From NCBI GenBank assembly GCA_038227745.1, contig JBBRPS010000080.1, positions 1 to 19,142 of the forward strand: a DNA stretch of 19,142 nucleotides. The letters are read 5' to 3'. This DNA is from DASPXY01 sp038227745. Lineage in GTDB: Bacteria > Planctomycetota > Planctomycetia > Gemmatales > Gemmataceae. Numbering within the stretch: position 1 is the stretch's first letter; every line of letters begins with the position of its first letter. Position numbers and translations under genes: made by a program. Of the stretch, positions 6,946 to 14,725 are shown piece by piece. The notes beneath the pieces are model-generated. The model did no database searches and was not told the DNA's origin. It worked only from the letters and a program-made list of their open reading frames with translations.

Positions 6946-9378
6946 ATGCCAGTCAACCAACCCGGCGTTTGGGGCATCGACCTCGGGCAGTGTGCCCTCA
7001 AGGCGATCCGCCTTGAGGTCGTGGACGGCGAAATCACCGCCACCGCGTTCGATTACATCGAGCACCCCAAGATCCTCAGTCAGCCCGACGCCGACCCCGA
7101 CCAGCTCACCCGAGAGGCCCTCGACAAGTTCCTCTCCCGCAACAACTTGCGCGGCGACACCATCGCCATCAGCGTCCCCGGCCAGAGCGGCCTGGCCCGC
7201 TTCGTCAAGCTGCCGCCCGTCGAGGAAAAAAAGATCGGCGACATCGTCCGCTTCGAGGCCAAGCAGCAGATCCCCTTCCCCCTCGAAGAGGTCGTCTGGG
7301 ACTTCCAGAAATTGAGCGCCGGCGTCGTCACCGATGGCTTCGCCCTGGAGACCGAGATCGGCCTGTTCGCGATGAAGCGCGACATGGTCAACCGCTACCT
7401 CCAGCACTTCCAGGACGTCAACGTCGAGGTCCACATCGTCCAGATGGCCCCGCTCGCACTGTGCAACTTCGTCAGCCACGACCTCCTCAAGAAGGACACG
7501 ATCGGCGCCGAGAAGTCCGGCGCGGACGAGGAAGACGACGATGAGGAGACGTCGGGCAAGAAGCAGTGCGTCGTCGCCCTCGACATCGGCACCGACAACT
7601 CGAACCTGGTCATCACCGACGGCGAGAGGATCATCTGGCAGCGGCCGATCCCCATTGGCGGCAACCACTTCACGCGCTCGCTGACCAAGGACCTCAAGCT
7701 CACGTTCGCCAAGGCCGAGCACCTCAAGCGCAACGCCGTCAAGTCGCCCGACCTGAAGAAGATCCTCGCGGCCCTGCGGCCGGTGCTCAACGATTTCGTC
7801 AGCGAGGTGCAGCGGTCGCTCGGCTACTTCACCAACACGCACCGCGATGCCCACGTCAAGTACATGATCGGCCTGGGCAACGCCTTCCGCCTGCCGGGCC
7901 TGCAGAAGTTCCTCCAGGAGAAGCTGCAGCTGGAGGTGCGCAAGCTCGGCGAGTTCAAGCGACTGCGGGGCGAGGACGTGACCGGGGCGCCGCAGTTCAC
8001 CGAAAACATCCTCAGCTTCGCCGTCGCCCACGGCCTGGGGCTGCAGGGCCTGAAGCTGGCGCGGCTGCAGACGAACCTGCTGCCGCACGAAATCCGCACC
8101 GAGCGCTTCGTCCGGGCCAAGAAGCCGTGGGCCGTCGCTGCCGCCGGCATCTTGCTGCTCGCCGTCGCCGGCCTGGCGTTCGGGCGGTCGCGGCAGTACG
8201 CCGCCTACGCCAACCCGCGCGTCGATAAGGCCCTCGCCGAGGGCAAGAAGTACCTCGAGGAGGCCAAGGGCTACGCCACCGAGTGGACGCGCATTGAGGG
8301 GGAGGCGACGAAGAGCAAGGAGGCGGTCCGCCGCATCGCGGCCGGCGTCGATGAGCGCTTCAACTGGAACCTCCTCTACGAGTACATCAACGACGCGCTG
8401 CCGCGGCCGGACGGCTCCCACATCCCGGTGCGGACCCAGGAGGGCATCAAGAGCTGGGAAAAGTACTTCCAGAGCGTGAAGGGCGGCGGGAAGAAGGCGT
8501 TCGACGACGCGCGGGCGCGCCGCGCCGCCGCCGAGGACGCCCCGCCTGGGCCCAACGACGCCAAGGCCGAGGACGAGATCAAGAAGCGCACGACCGAGCT
8601 CCACGTTGAGGGCATCATCCCGCTCTACTCCGACGACCTGCCGGCGTTCTACAAGAAACTCAAGGACGACAAGAGCGGCCTGCTGGGGATGCGCTCCGCC
8701 GACAAGGACCCCCTCCTCAAGGGCGGCGAGGGGCTGCCCAAGAGCGGCTGGCTCGTGGAAATCCGCGGCTTCACTTACAACGCCGGCGGCAAGGAGTTCG
8801 TGGTCGATACGCTCGTGGAGAACCTCGCCAACCCCGACGCCGCGGGCATCCGCCTGTCCGAGGGCGAGAAGAAACAGGTCAAGGACAAGGTGCGCTGTGC
8901 GTTCCTCTACCGCTCCAAACTGGACGACAGCCCGCAGGCCGGCGTGTTCAAGGAGATCAACCGCAGCTACCTGCGCGACGTGCTCGGCGGCGGCACGGGG
9001 GGGCCGGTCGGCAAGCAGGGCGAGGCCGCCATGAAGGTGGGGGGGGCGAAGCAGGCGAGCGGGGAAACTGCCGGCGAGGACGCCAAGCCGGCCGGCCCGA
9101 ACCGCGACGCCTGGCGGCCGCTCGGCGAGGTTGCCTCGGCGAGCTTCGGTGTCGCCGCGAACGCCGGCGGCAACCCCGGGGGCATGCAGAAGGGGTCGGC
9201 ACGGCCGGTCGGCGAGGCCGGCGCCCCCGGCACCGCTGCGGCCGGCAACACGAGCGGCGCCCCGGTGGTACGGGTCCCCCGCACCGAGTTCGTGGTCTTC
9301 TTCATCTGGCAGGAGCCGCTGCCGCCCGACGGCGCGGAAGCCCAGCCCGCAACGCCCGCAACGCCCGCAACCCCGTGA
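6946..9378 (+). CDS. pilM: PilM-like type IV pilus protein with long membrane-spanning extension
   Basis: Residues ~8-385 of this 810-residue protein match PilM, the actin/FtsA-like ATP-binding protein of the inner-membrane pilus platform. They include WGIDLGQCALKAIRL (phosphate 1), FEAKQQIPFPLEEVVWDF, VVALDIGTDNSNLVI (phosphate 2), PIGGNHFTRSL and YMIGLGNAFRLPGL (adenosine region). An acidic insert (EEDDDEE) sits just before phosphate 2. Normal PilM is about 350 residues and cytoplasmic. Here a hydrophobic helix follows (~395-415, VAAAGILLLAVAGLAF), then ~260 residues of Lys/Glu-rich, probably periplasmic sequence, then a Gly/Ala/Pro-rich region (~680-770) and EFVVFFIWQEPLPP near the end. 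The layout of a helix then coiled coil after PilM resembles PilN, so it may be a PilM-PilN-like fusion; that is inference. GGGAGAA about 8 nt before 6946 decides the start. It is first of three co-directional genes. Confidence 0.85.
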   Translation: MPVNQPGVWGIDLGQCALKAIRLEVVDGEITATAFDYIEHPKILSQPDADPDQLTREALDKFLSRNNLRGDTIAISVPGQSGLARFVKLPPVEEKKIGDIVRFEAKQQIPFPLEEVVWDFQKLSAGVVTDGFALETEIGLFAMKRDMVNRYLQHFQDVNVEVHIVQMAPLALCNFVSHDLLKKDTIGAEKSGADEEDDDEETSGKKQCVVALDIGTDNSNLVITDGERIIWQRPIPIGGNHFTRSLTKDLKLTFAKAEHLKRNAVKSPDLKKILAALRPVLNDFVSEVQRSLGYFTNTHRDAHVKYMIGLGNAFRLPGLQKFLQEKLQLEVRKLGEFKRLRGEDVTGAPQFTENILSFAVAHGLGLQGLKLARLQTNLLPHEIRTERFVRAKKPWAVAAAGILLLAVAGLAFGRSRQYAAYANPRVDKALAEGKKYLEEAKGYATEWTRIEGEATKSKEAVRRIAAGVDERFNWNLLYEYINDALPRPDGSHIPVRTQEGIKSWEKYFQSVKGGGKKAFDDARARRAAAEDAPPGPNDAKAEDEIKKRTTELHVEGIIPLYSDDLPAFYKKLKDDKSGLLGMRSADKDPLLKGGEGLPKSGWLVEIRGFTYNAGGKEFVVDTLVENLANPDAAGIRLSEGEKKQVKDKVRCAFLYRSKLDDSPQAGVFKEINRSYLRDVLGGGTGGPVGKQGEAAMKVGGAKQASGETAGEDAKPAGPNRDAWRPLGEVASASFGVAANAGGNPGGMQKGSARPVGEAGAPGTAAAGNTSGAPVVRVPRTEFVVFFIWQEPLPPDGAEAQPATPATPATP

Positions 9379-9435
9379 GGATACCCGGAACCTCCCCCGG
9401 CCCGACAGCGCTCACCCCCGAGAGGTCACCCTCCC

Positions 9436-11601
9436 ATGAAGATGGATAAAGAGTTCCTGCTCAAGAACAAGTTCTGGGTCGCCCTGGCCGGCAGCGGGGC
9501 GCTCACCCTCCTCGCGCTCTTCATGCTCCTCGTCGTCGCTCCCAAGAAAATCTCCGCGCTCGAGAAGGCGAAGAAGGAGAAGTGGGACGAGTTCACGAAG
9601 GTCACCGACATCAAGAACGACAGGTTCGTCGAGGAGGCGCGCAAGAAGGCGGACCGGGAGAAGGTCCGCGAGACGGAGGTCTGGGTCGGCGCCTACGGCG
9701 GCCAGAAAGACGTCGTGACTTTCCCGCCCGCGTTCACGACGGAGTTCGACGTCAACAACGGCCTCTACGCCATCGAGGTCACCGTCCACCCCAAGGATGC
9801 CAAGCCCGCCGACCTGCCCGCCGACGAACCCAAGGACGAGGCGCCGGCCAAGGCGGCCCCGAAGGACGGCAAGGACGCCAACCCCCTCGCCGGCCTGAAC
9901 GTGCAGTCCTCGGCGGGCCGCTTCACCGGCCGCCTCCAGGAGTTCGACGCCGAGTGGATCGCGGTGGCCGACCGCGACAAGGGGCCGCCGAAGAAGTTCT
10001 ACAAGACGCCGAACGTCAAGGTGTCCCTTCCGGGCGGCACTGCCGGCGGCGACGAGAAGGACAAGGACAAAGGCCCGGGCACTGCCTTCGCCGACCTCGC
10101 CAAGTCCACCGGCGCCCTGGTCACGGTCGCCTTCGAGCGCGGCCGGTACTTCGGTGACCCCTGGACCCTGGAGCAGCGGCGCGTCTACGCCGAATCGTAC
10201 AAGTCGCAGCTGCACGGCGTCCTCGACGAGGCCCAGCCCCTCAACGAACTGGGACAGACTCTGGTGCAGTTCCGCGGTTGGCCGTACGACAAGAAGGCTC
10301 TGCCCGAGCCCAGCTCGCGCTTCTTTCACTACGTGGCCGCCGAGGGGAAACAGGGCGTCTGGGACCTCGCGGACAAGGACATCTCCGAGGAGATCTGGTT
10401 GGCCCAGGAGGACGTCTGGGTGTACCGCGAGCTGTTCCGCCTGGTCAAGAAGGCCAACGACTACGTCGCCAACTTCGAGCCGGTCCGCGACGCCAAGGGC
10501 AAGACCGTCCCCGGGCTATTCTCCAACCCGTACTGGCAGCTGGAGCTGAAGCTGCTCGCCCCGAAGCAGCTCCAGGTCAAAATCACCAACCGCCTGAGCC
10601 GGCCGCAGCGGATCGACACGACGCGCTTCCTCATCAAGGCGGACCCGAAGGGGCCGCTCCAGCTCATCCCGCGGCTCGATGGCGAGCCGCTGGCACCCGC
10701 GGGCGCGAAGGACGACAAGGGCGTGCCCAGGGACACCGCCGAAAAGACGCTCGACCTGACCTTCACGGCCAAGGGAATTGCCGGCGTGCGGCAGATGCTG
10801 ACGTGGGAGACGGCCGCCGTCAAGCGGATCGACCAGGTCGCCCTTGGGACGGTAGGCGCCGACGAGTGGGCGCACTCGCACCGCAGCTCGCACCAGGCGC
10901 TGCGGCCGCTCAAGAAGAAGGAAGCCGAGACCAAGCCCGAAGAGGGCGCCGAGAAGCAGCCGCAAGACCAGGGCGGGATGAAGGGCTCGGGGGGGATGAA
11001 GGGTGCCCCGCAGGGTGGCGGGGCCACTGCGGAGATCCCGCGGACACCCAACGGCCTGGCGTCGGACCGCTACCTCGACGTCACGCCGCAGGCCCGCCGC
11101 ATCCCCGTGGGCATCGTCCTGATCGTGGACCAGGCCCACGTGGCGCGGGTGCAGACCGCCTTCGCGGACTCGCCGCTGCGCTTCCTGACGACCCAGGTCA
11201 TGCTGCACCGCTATCCGCAGAGCGTCCGGCCGTCGAACGCGGGCGCCCCCGCCGCGTCGGACCCGTCCACGCCCGTCGCCGGGGTGGGGCCGATGGGGCC
11301 GATGGGGTCGAATTTCCCCGGGGGGGGGTTCGGGTCGATGGGCAGCAAGGGCGCCCCCGGGGTGCCCCCGGGGATGCAGAAGGCGGGCGGCTTCAACCCG
11401 ACGGGCCGGGGCATTCCCGGCCTGGAGGGACAGCCCGGCGCCTCCCCGTACGGCGGCGGCACCCCCTCGCCCGGCGGGGCCGATGAGCCGGAGTCGAACG
11501 CGGAACTGGTGATCTACGGAATCGTCGCGCTGTACGAGCGGTTCCCGCCGCGGCCGGGCGGTTCGACGCCCCCCCCGGACAGCGCCCAGCCGAAGCAGTA
11601 A
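9436..11601 (+). CDS. Large single-helix membrane protein of the pil operon
   Basis: I do not recognise this 721-residue protein by family name. It begins with a short cytoplasmic stretch and one strong membrane helix (~13-35, FWVALAGSGALTLLALFMLL), followed by a charged coiled-coil-like segment (SALEKAKKEKWDEF). This is the topology of PilN/PilO. A Lys/Ala/Asp/Pro-rich linker (~121-152), two low-complexity regions (Gly/Met/Lys near 514-530; Gly/Met/Pro at ~615-690) and a hydrophobic closing motif (AELVIYGIVALYERFPP) follow. The closing motif resembles the end of the upstream PilM-like protein (FVVFFIWQEPLPP). AGAGGT about 10 nt upstream supports the start. It lies 57 nt after pilM with no promoter or terminator seen between, so co-transcription is likely. 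A periplasmic scaffold role in the pilus alignment complex is inference from topology and position. Confidence 0.8.
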   Translation: MKMDKEFLLKNKFWVALAGSGALTLLALFMLLVVAPKKISALEKAKKEKWDEFTKVTDIKNDRFVEEARKKADREKVRETEVWVGAYGGQKDVVTFPPAFTTEFDVNNGLYAIEVTVHPKDAKPADLPADEPKDEAPAKAAPKDGKDANPLAGLNVQSSAGRFTGRLQEFDAEWIAVADRDKGPPKKFYKTPNVKVSLPGGTAGGDEKDKDKGPGTAFADLAKSTGALVTVAFERGRYFGDPWTLEQRRVYAESYKSQLHGVLDEAQPLNELGQTLVQFRGWPYDKKALPEPSSRFFHYVAAEGKQGVWDLADKDISEEIWLAQEDVWVYRELFRLVKKANDYVANFEPVRDAKGKTVPGLFSNPYWQLELKLLAPKQLQVKITNRLSRPQRIDTTRFLIKADPKGPLQLIPRLDGEPLAPAGAKDDKGVPRDTAEKTLDLTFTAKGIAGVRQMLTWETAAVKRIDQVALGTVGADEWAHSHRSSHQALRPLKKKEAETKPEEGAEKQPQDQGGMKGSGGMKGAPQGGGATAEIPRTPNGLASDRYLDVTPQARRIPVGIVLIVDQAHVARVQTAFADSPLRFLTTQVMLHRYPQSVRPSNAGAPAASDPSTPVAGVGPMGPMGSNFPGGGFGSMGSKGAPGVPPGMQKAGGFNPTGRGIPGLEGQPGASPYGGGTPSPGGADEPESNAELVIYGIVALYERFPPRPGGSTPPPDSAQPKQ

Positions 11602-11653
11602 CGACCGCGAAACCCCGAAGCGAACACCGCCGTTGCGGAAGAGGGACCCCGAC

Positions 11654-13720
11654 ATGGTGAAGAAACTCAAAGTCGATACGCAGCAACTCAAGCAGTTGCT
11701 GCGCGAGAAGGTCGAATTCGTCGGCCTGGGCGTGGCCTGCTTCCTCACCGTGCTGTTCCTCGGCATGGGCCTGGTGGCGGCTTTCGGCGCCCGCTCGCCG
11801 GACGTGAAGATCACGGCCGACGCCCTGGCACTCAAGAAGAAGATTGCCGACGCCGAGCCGCTCACCGAAGCCGTCCCCGAGGCCGGGAAAGATCCGGCAG
11901 TTGTGAAGGTCGATAGCGGTGGGAAATGGCCGCTCGGTCTGCCCGGCGACCGCTTCCCCGCCGTGACGTGGTTCGACGCCAGCGGCGCCGGCGAGGTCAA
12001 GAAGCGCAACCCGCCGATCCTGCCGATCGACGTCGTGGACCGCGCGGGCAACGTCAAGTTCGTCCAGCTCGATGCGCTGGAGGTGCCCGTCCCGATGTAC
12101 CAGGTCACGCGCGACCAGAAAATCGACGTGCTCAAGACCCCCGACGGCAAGAACCTCCCGGCCTACGCCCTGCGCACGCAGCGGCTCGTCGTGGTCAACG
12201 CGACCTTCCCCTACAAGGAGCAGATGGACCTGTACCGCAAGGCCCTCCGCATCGAGAAGGCGGAGGAACTGACGGAGAAGGGTCTGGCCCCGAAGCTCGC
12301 CGGCCTGAACGTCTACCGCCGGGTCATCCTCTCCGAGGACAAGGCGACCGAATGGGAGCCGGTGTACGCCGCCGAGAAGGACGGCAAGGTGACCGCCCGA
12401 AAACCGATTCACGACTTGCTGACCCGGTGCGCCTACGACGAGTCCATGCTCCAGCAGTACGGCCAGCTGATGCCTGGCACGGCCAACACGCCGCTGCCGC
12501 GACCGGCGCACGGCGGCTACCCCAAGCTCCAGCTCGAGGGGATCGTGGCCCGCGAGGTTGAGGGCGCCAAATCGGAGGACGGCCCCCCGATGAAGGGCGG
12601 TCCCGGCGGCTTCAATCTGCCGGGGGGGGCGGAGAAGGAGAAGAAGGACCCCGGCGCCATGGTGGCCAACCTGCCGCCCGCGCTGCCTCCGTGGCAGTTG
12701 CCGCTCAAGATCCTGCCCAGGGCGTTCCGCGAACGCCTCTCTGGCAAGGTCAACTACTTCAACCCGTTCGGCGCCTTCCCCGACGAGGAGGGAGCGAAGG
12801 ACGACGGCGCCGGCAAGCAGGGGATCCTCGGCATGGCGCCCAAGGGCAGCATGTTCCCCGGGATGATGAAGGGGGGCAAGCTCCCCGGGATGCAGCCGAT
12901 GGGCAAGGAAGGCGAAGGCGAGAAGGGGGGCGAGGCCGGGACGAGCGGGATGTCCGAGAACGGCAAGGTCCTGGTCCGCTTCGTCGATGCCGACGTGCAG
13001 CCGGGCGTCACGTACCAATACTTCGTGCAGGTGCGGATGGCGAACCCGAACTACGGCAAGACGAGCGAGGTGGCGTACGACTCCCTGGCGGAGCAGAAAG
13101 AACTCCTCTCCCCGGGGGCGCTGACGCCGACCGTGACCATCCCCGGCGAATTCCACTTCTACCTCGTGGACCAGCACCCGCTGGAGACCAAGGTCCGCGG
13201 CCAGAGGACGACGATCGATTACGCGCCGAGAGAGGTTCCCGCGGACAAGGTTCCCGTCCAGATCCATAAGTGGGTCCGGCAGGTGATCGCCGGTGACGAA
13301 TATCAGGTCAATAACTGGGTGATCGCCGAGCGGCTGCTGCTGACCCGGGGCGAGACCATCGGCCGGCAGGGGGTCGAGGTGGAGGTTCCGGTGTGGGACA
13401 TCTTCCGCAATGCGTTCGTGCTCGGGGCCATGGGTAACGTCGGCAAGGGCAAGGCTGTTCCCCGCGCAGCCGTCAAAACAGCGCTGCCGATCGACTTCGG
13501 TCCGGACGATGGCCGCCCGCCCGTGCTGGCCGACTTCACGCGCGGGACTGCCAGGTTCGAGGACGGCAACACCGAGGCCCTGATCGTGGAGCCCGACGGC
13601 AGCCTGGTCGTCCGCAACAGCCGCGAGGACTCCGACCCGGCGTCGGAGGTCGGCAAGGATCGCGTGCAGCGTTATGACACCTGGAGGAACCGCATCCGCA
13701 GCCTGCGCGGCGCGCAGTAG
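11654..13720 (+). CDS. Large single-helix membrane protein, third gene of the pil operon
   Basis: The 688-residue product has one N-terminal membrane helix (~22-44, FVGLGVACFLTVLFLGMGLV) after a short basic/Gln-rich cytoplasmic end. A long presumably periplasmic part follows. Two Gly/Met/Lys/Pro-rich stretches (~311-335 and ~394-432, with PGMMKGG and PGMQPMGK) interrupt it. Between ~438 and 470 a beta-rich, Fn3-like segment reads VRFVDADVQPGVTYQYFVQVR. The end carries VEPDGSLVVRNSREDSD. I cannot assign a named family. GGAAGAGGGA 7 nt before 11654 chooses this ATG over the TTG at 11633. It lies 52 nt after the previous gene and is followed by a strong terminator, so it is the last gene of the unit. 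It may take the PilO/PilP role, but no PilP lipobox or clear homology is visible. Confidence 0.8.
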   Translation: MVKKLKVDTQQLKQLLREKVEFVGLGVACFLTVLFLGMGLVAAFGARSPDVKITADALALKKKIADAEPLTEAVPEAGKDPAVVKVDSGGKWPLGLPGDRFPAVTWFDASGAGEVKKRNPPILPIDVVDRAGNVKFVQLDALEVPVPMYQVTRDQKIDVLKTPDGKNLPAYALRTQRLVVVNATFPYKEQMDLYRKALRIEKAEELTEKGLAPKLAGLNVYRRVILSEDKATEWEPVYAAEKDGKVTARKPIHDLLTRCAYDESMLQQYGQLMPGTANTPLPRPAHGGYPKLQLEGIVAREVEGAKSEDGPPMKGGPGGFNLPGGAEKEKKDPGAMVANLPPALPPWQLPLKILPRAFRERLSGKVNYFNPFGAFPDEEGAKDDGAGKQGILGMAPKGSMFPGMMKGGKLPGMQPMGKEGEGEKGGEAGTSGMSENGKVLVRFVDADVQPGVTYQYFVQVRMANPNYGKTSEVAYDSLAEQKELLSPGALTPTVTIPGEFHFYLVDQHPLETKVRGQRTTIDYAPREVPADKVPVQIHKWVRQVIAGDEYQVNNWVIAERLLLTRGETIGRQGVEVEVPVWDIFRNAFVLGAMGNVGKGKAVPRAAVKTALPIDFGPDDGRPPVLADFTRGTARFEDGNTEALIVEPDGSLVVRNSREDSDPASEVGKDRVQRYDTWRNRIRSLRGAQ

Positions 13721-13736
13721 GCCGGGGCAGGTCTTG

Positions 13737-13800
13737 TAGACGACTCGCGGAGCGAGTCGCGGCTGCCGCTCCGAACGCGACTCGCGGAGCGAGTCGTCTA
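13737..13800. repeat. Nested palindrome of ACTCGCGGAGCGAGT units
   Basis: TAGACGACTCGC at 13737 pairs with GCGAGTCGTCTA ending at 13800. Both arms contain GACTCGC-GGA-GCGAGTC, itself a small hairpin with a 7-bp stem. The sequence can thus form one long stem (three central mismatches per arm) or two small ones. It lies 16 nt after the last pil-operon stop and before the terminator. Confidence 0.7.
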
Positions 13801-13861
13801 CCAACACAGGTAAAGCCCGCCGCTCTCGATCCACGGGACCAAATCACCGGAGTTTGCCAGG

Positions 13862-13892
13862 AAGCCCACAGACCGGAGTCTGTGGGCTTTTT
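13862..13892 (+). terminator. Rho-independent terminator of the pil operon
   Basis: A perfect 12-bp stem (AAGCCCACAGAC / GTCTGTGGGCTT) with loop CGGA is followed directly by a run of five T overlapping the stem end. It is 141 nt downstream of the last pil-operon gene. The stem start AAGCCCAC is shared with the other hairpins of this window, but this copy has the best T-run. Confidence 0.8.
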
Positions 13893-13954
13893 CCATTTTG
13901 CCGTCTGCGCCAGGCGCCCAGGTTGCGAGCGCGGCACCACCTGTGCGGTTGGGT

Positions 13955-13982
13955 TTGACTGTTCCCAAAGAGGCGCTAGAAT
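13955..13982 (+). promoter_or_regulatory. Sigma70-like promoter of the 175-residue protein gene
   Basis: TTGACT (13955-13960) and TAGAAT (13977-13982) are spaced by 16 nt, each matching consensus at five of six positions. Transcription would begin near 13989, about 50 nt before the ATG at 14039. It lies just downstream of the operon terminator, as expected for a new transcription unit. Confidence 0.65.
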
Positions 13983-14038
13983 TGAGCATCAGGGTCCGGC
14001 CAGGGACGGCCGGGCGTGAGGAAGAAGAGGTATTCGGT

Positions 14039-14566
14039 ATGTGGTACTATAACCCCGACCACCCCCTGCGACAGTTGTTCGCCGGCCTGACCGAACAGAC
14101 GTTCATGGCCACCCTGGGGATCGGCGACCCCCAGCTCATCGATTATCTTTCGGTACTCCTGTCCCGGTTCGTCCACATCGACGCGATCTACCGCCTGCGC
14201 AGCGCCACCGGCAAGCCCCTGGAAGAGGTCGTGGAAATGCTGCTGGAAGCGGAAGCGCTGCCGCAGGAAGGGCGGACGCGCCGCGAGTATCACCGGCACA
14301 TCGGCGACTTCACGCTGTTCTGGACCGGCGTCTTCCCCGAGGGCATGCGCCGGCTGCAGTCCGCGTTCTCGAAGGACCACCTCGTCGAGTACACCGAGCA
14401 GGGCAAGCGCTCGTACTACATCGCGAGCACCTTCGAGGACGACCCATACCGTGAGGAATCGCGCGTGCTGCGCCGCCTGAGCGAGGAGTTCGAGTTGTGC
14501 GCCTTCGGCCTGAACCAGGTGCGGCGCGAGTGGGAACGCCCCCGCCCGCCGCAGCCGCCGGGCTGA
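14039..14566 (+). CDS. Conserved-looking hypothetical protein, 175 residues
   Basis: I do not recognise a characterised family. The protein is soluble, with no signal peptide or membrane helix, and rich in helix-forming sequence. Visible features are MWYYNPDHPLRQLFAGLTEQ at the start, IDYLSVLLSRFVHIDAIYRL, a His-rich turn YHRHIGDFTLFWTGVFPE (His85, His87, Asp90), YIASTF, and a Pro/Arg-rich tail (RPRPPQPPG). The HRHIGD cluster could bind metal, but this is a guess. The start at 14039 is supported by GAAGAAGAGG 8 nt upstream and the promoter at 13955-13982; the open frame reaches back to a TTG at 13898 but that lies beside the terminator and upstream of the promoter. It is monocistronic and converges on cobT. 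Confidence 0.8.
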   Translation: MWYYNPDHPLRQLFAGLTEQTFMATLGIGDPQLIDYLSVLLSRFVHIDAIYRLRSATGKPLEEVVEMLLEAEALPQEGRTRREYHRHIGDFTLFWTGVFPEGMRRLQSAFSKDHLVEYTEQGKRSYYIASTFEDDPYREESRVLRRLSEEFELCAFGLNQVRREWERPRPPQPPG

Positions 14567-14577
14567 GATCTCCCGGC

Positions 14578-14725
14578 CCCTCGCTTGCGCGTCGGGCTTG
14601 TGTTTCGGCGGGATCCCTCGCTTGCGCGTCGGGCTTGTGTTTCGGCGGGATCCCTCGCTTGCGCGTCGGGCTTGTGTTACGGCGGGATCCCTCGCTTGCG
14701 CGTCGGGCTTGTGTTACGGCGGGGC
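14578..14725. repeat. Four tandem copies of a 37-bp unit
   Basis: Units begin at 14581, 14618, 14655 and 14692. The core is TCGCTTGCGCGTCGGGCTTG, followed by TGTTTCGGCGGGATCCC in copies 1-2; copy 3 has TGTTACGGCGGGATCCC and copy 4 has TGTTACGGCGGGG. Copies are adjacent without spacers, so this is not a CRISPR array. The block fills the space between two convergent genes. The TTA of the last copy is the complement of the cobT stop codon. A partial extra copy lies at 4-33. Confidence 0.9.

Noticed and set aside
11393..13834. Open frame of 813 codons on the minus strand
   Set aside because: It is antisense to the last pil-operon gene and runs through its terminator. It shows no recognisable domain.
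14578..14725. CRISPR array
   Set aside because: The 37-bp units are directly adjacent with no unique spacers, and no cas genes are present.
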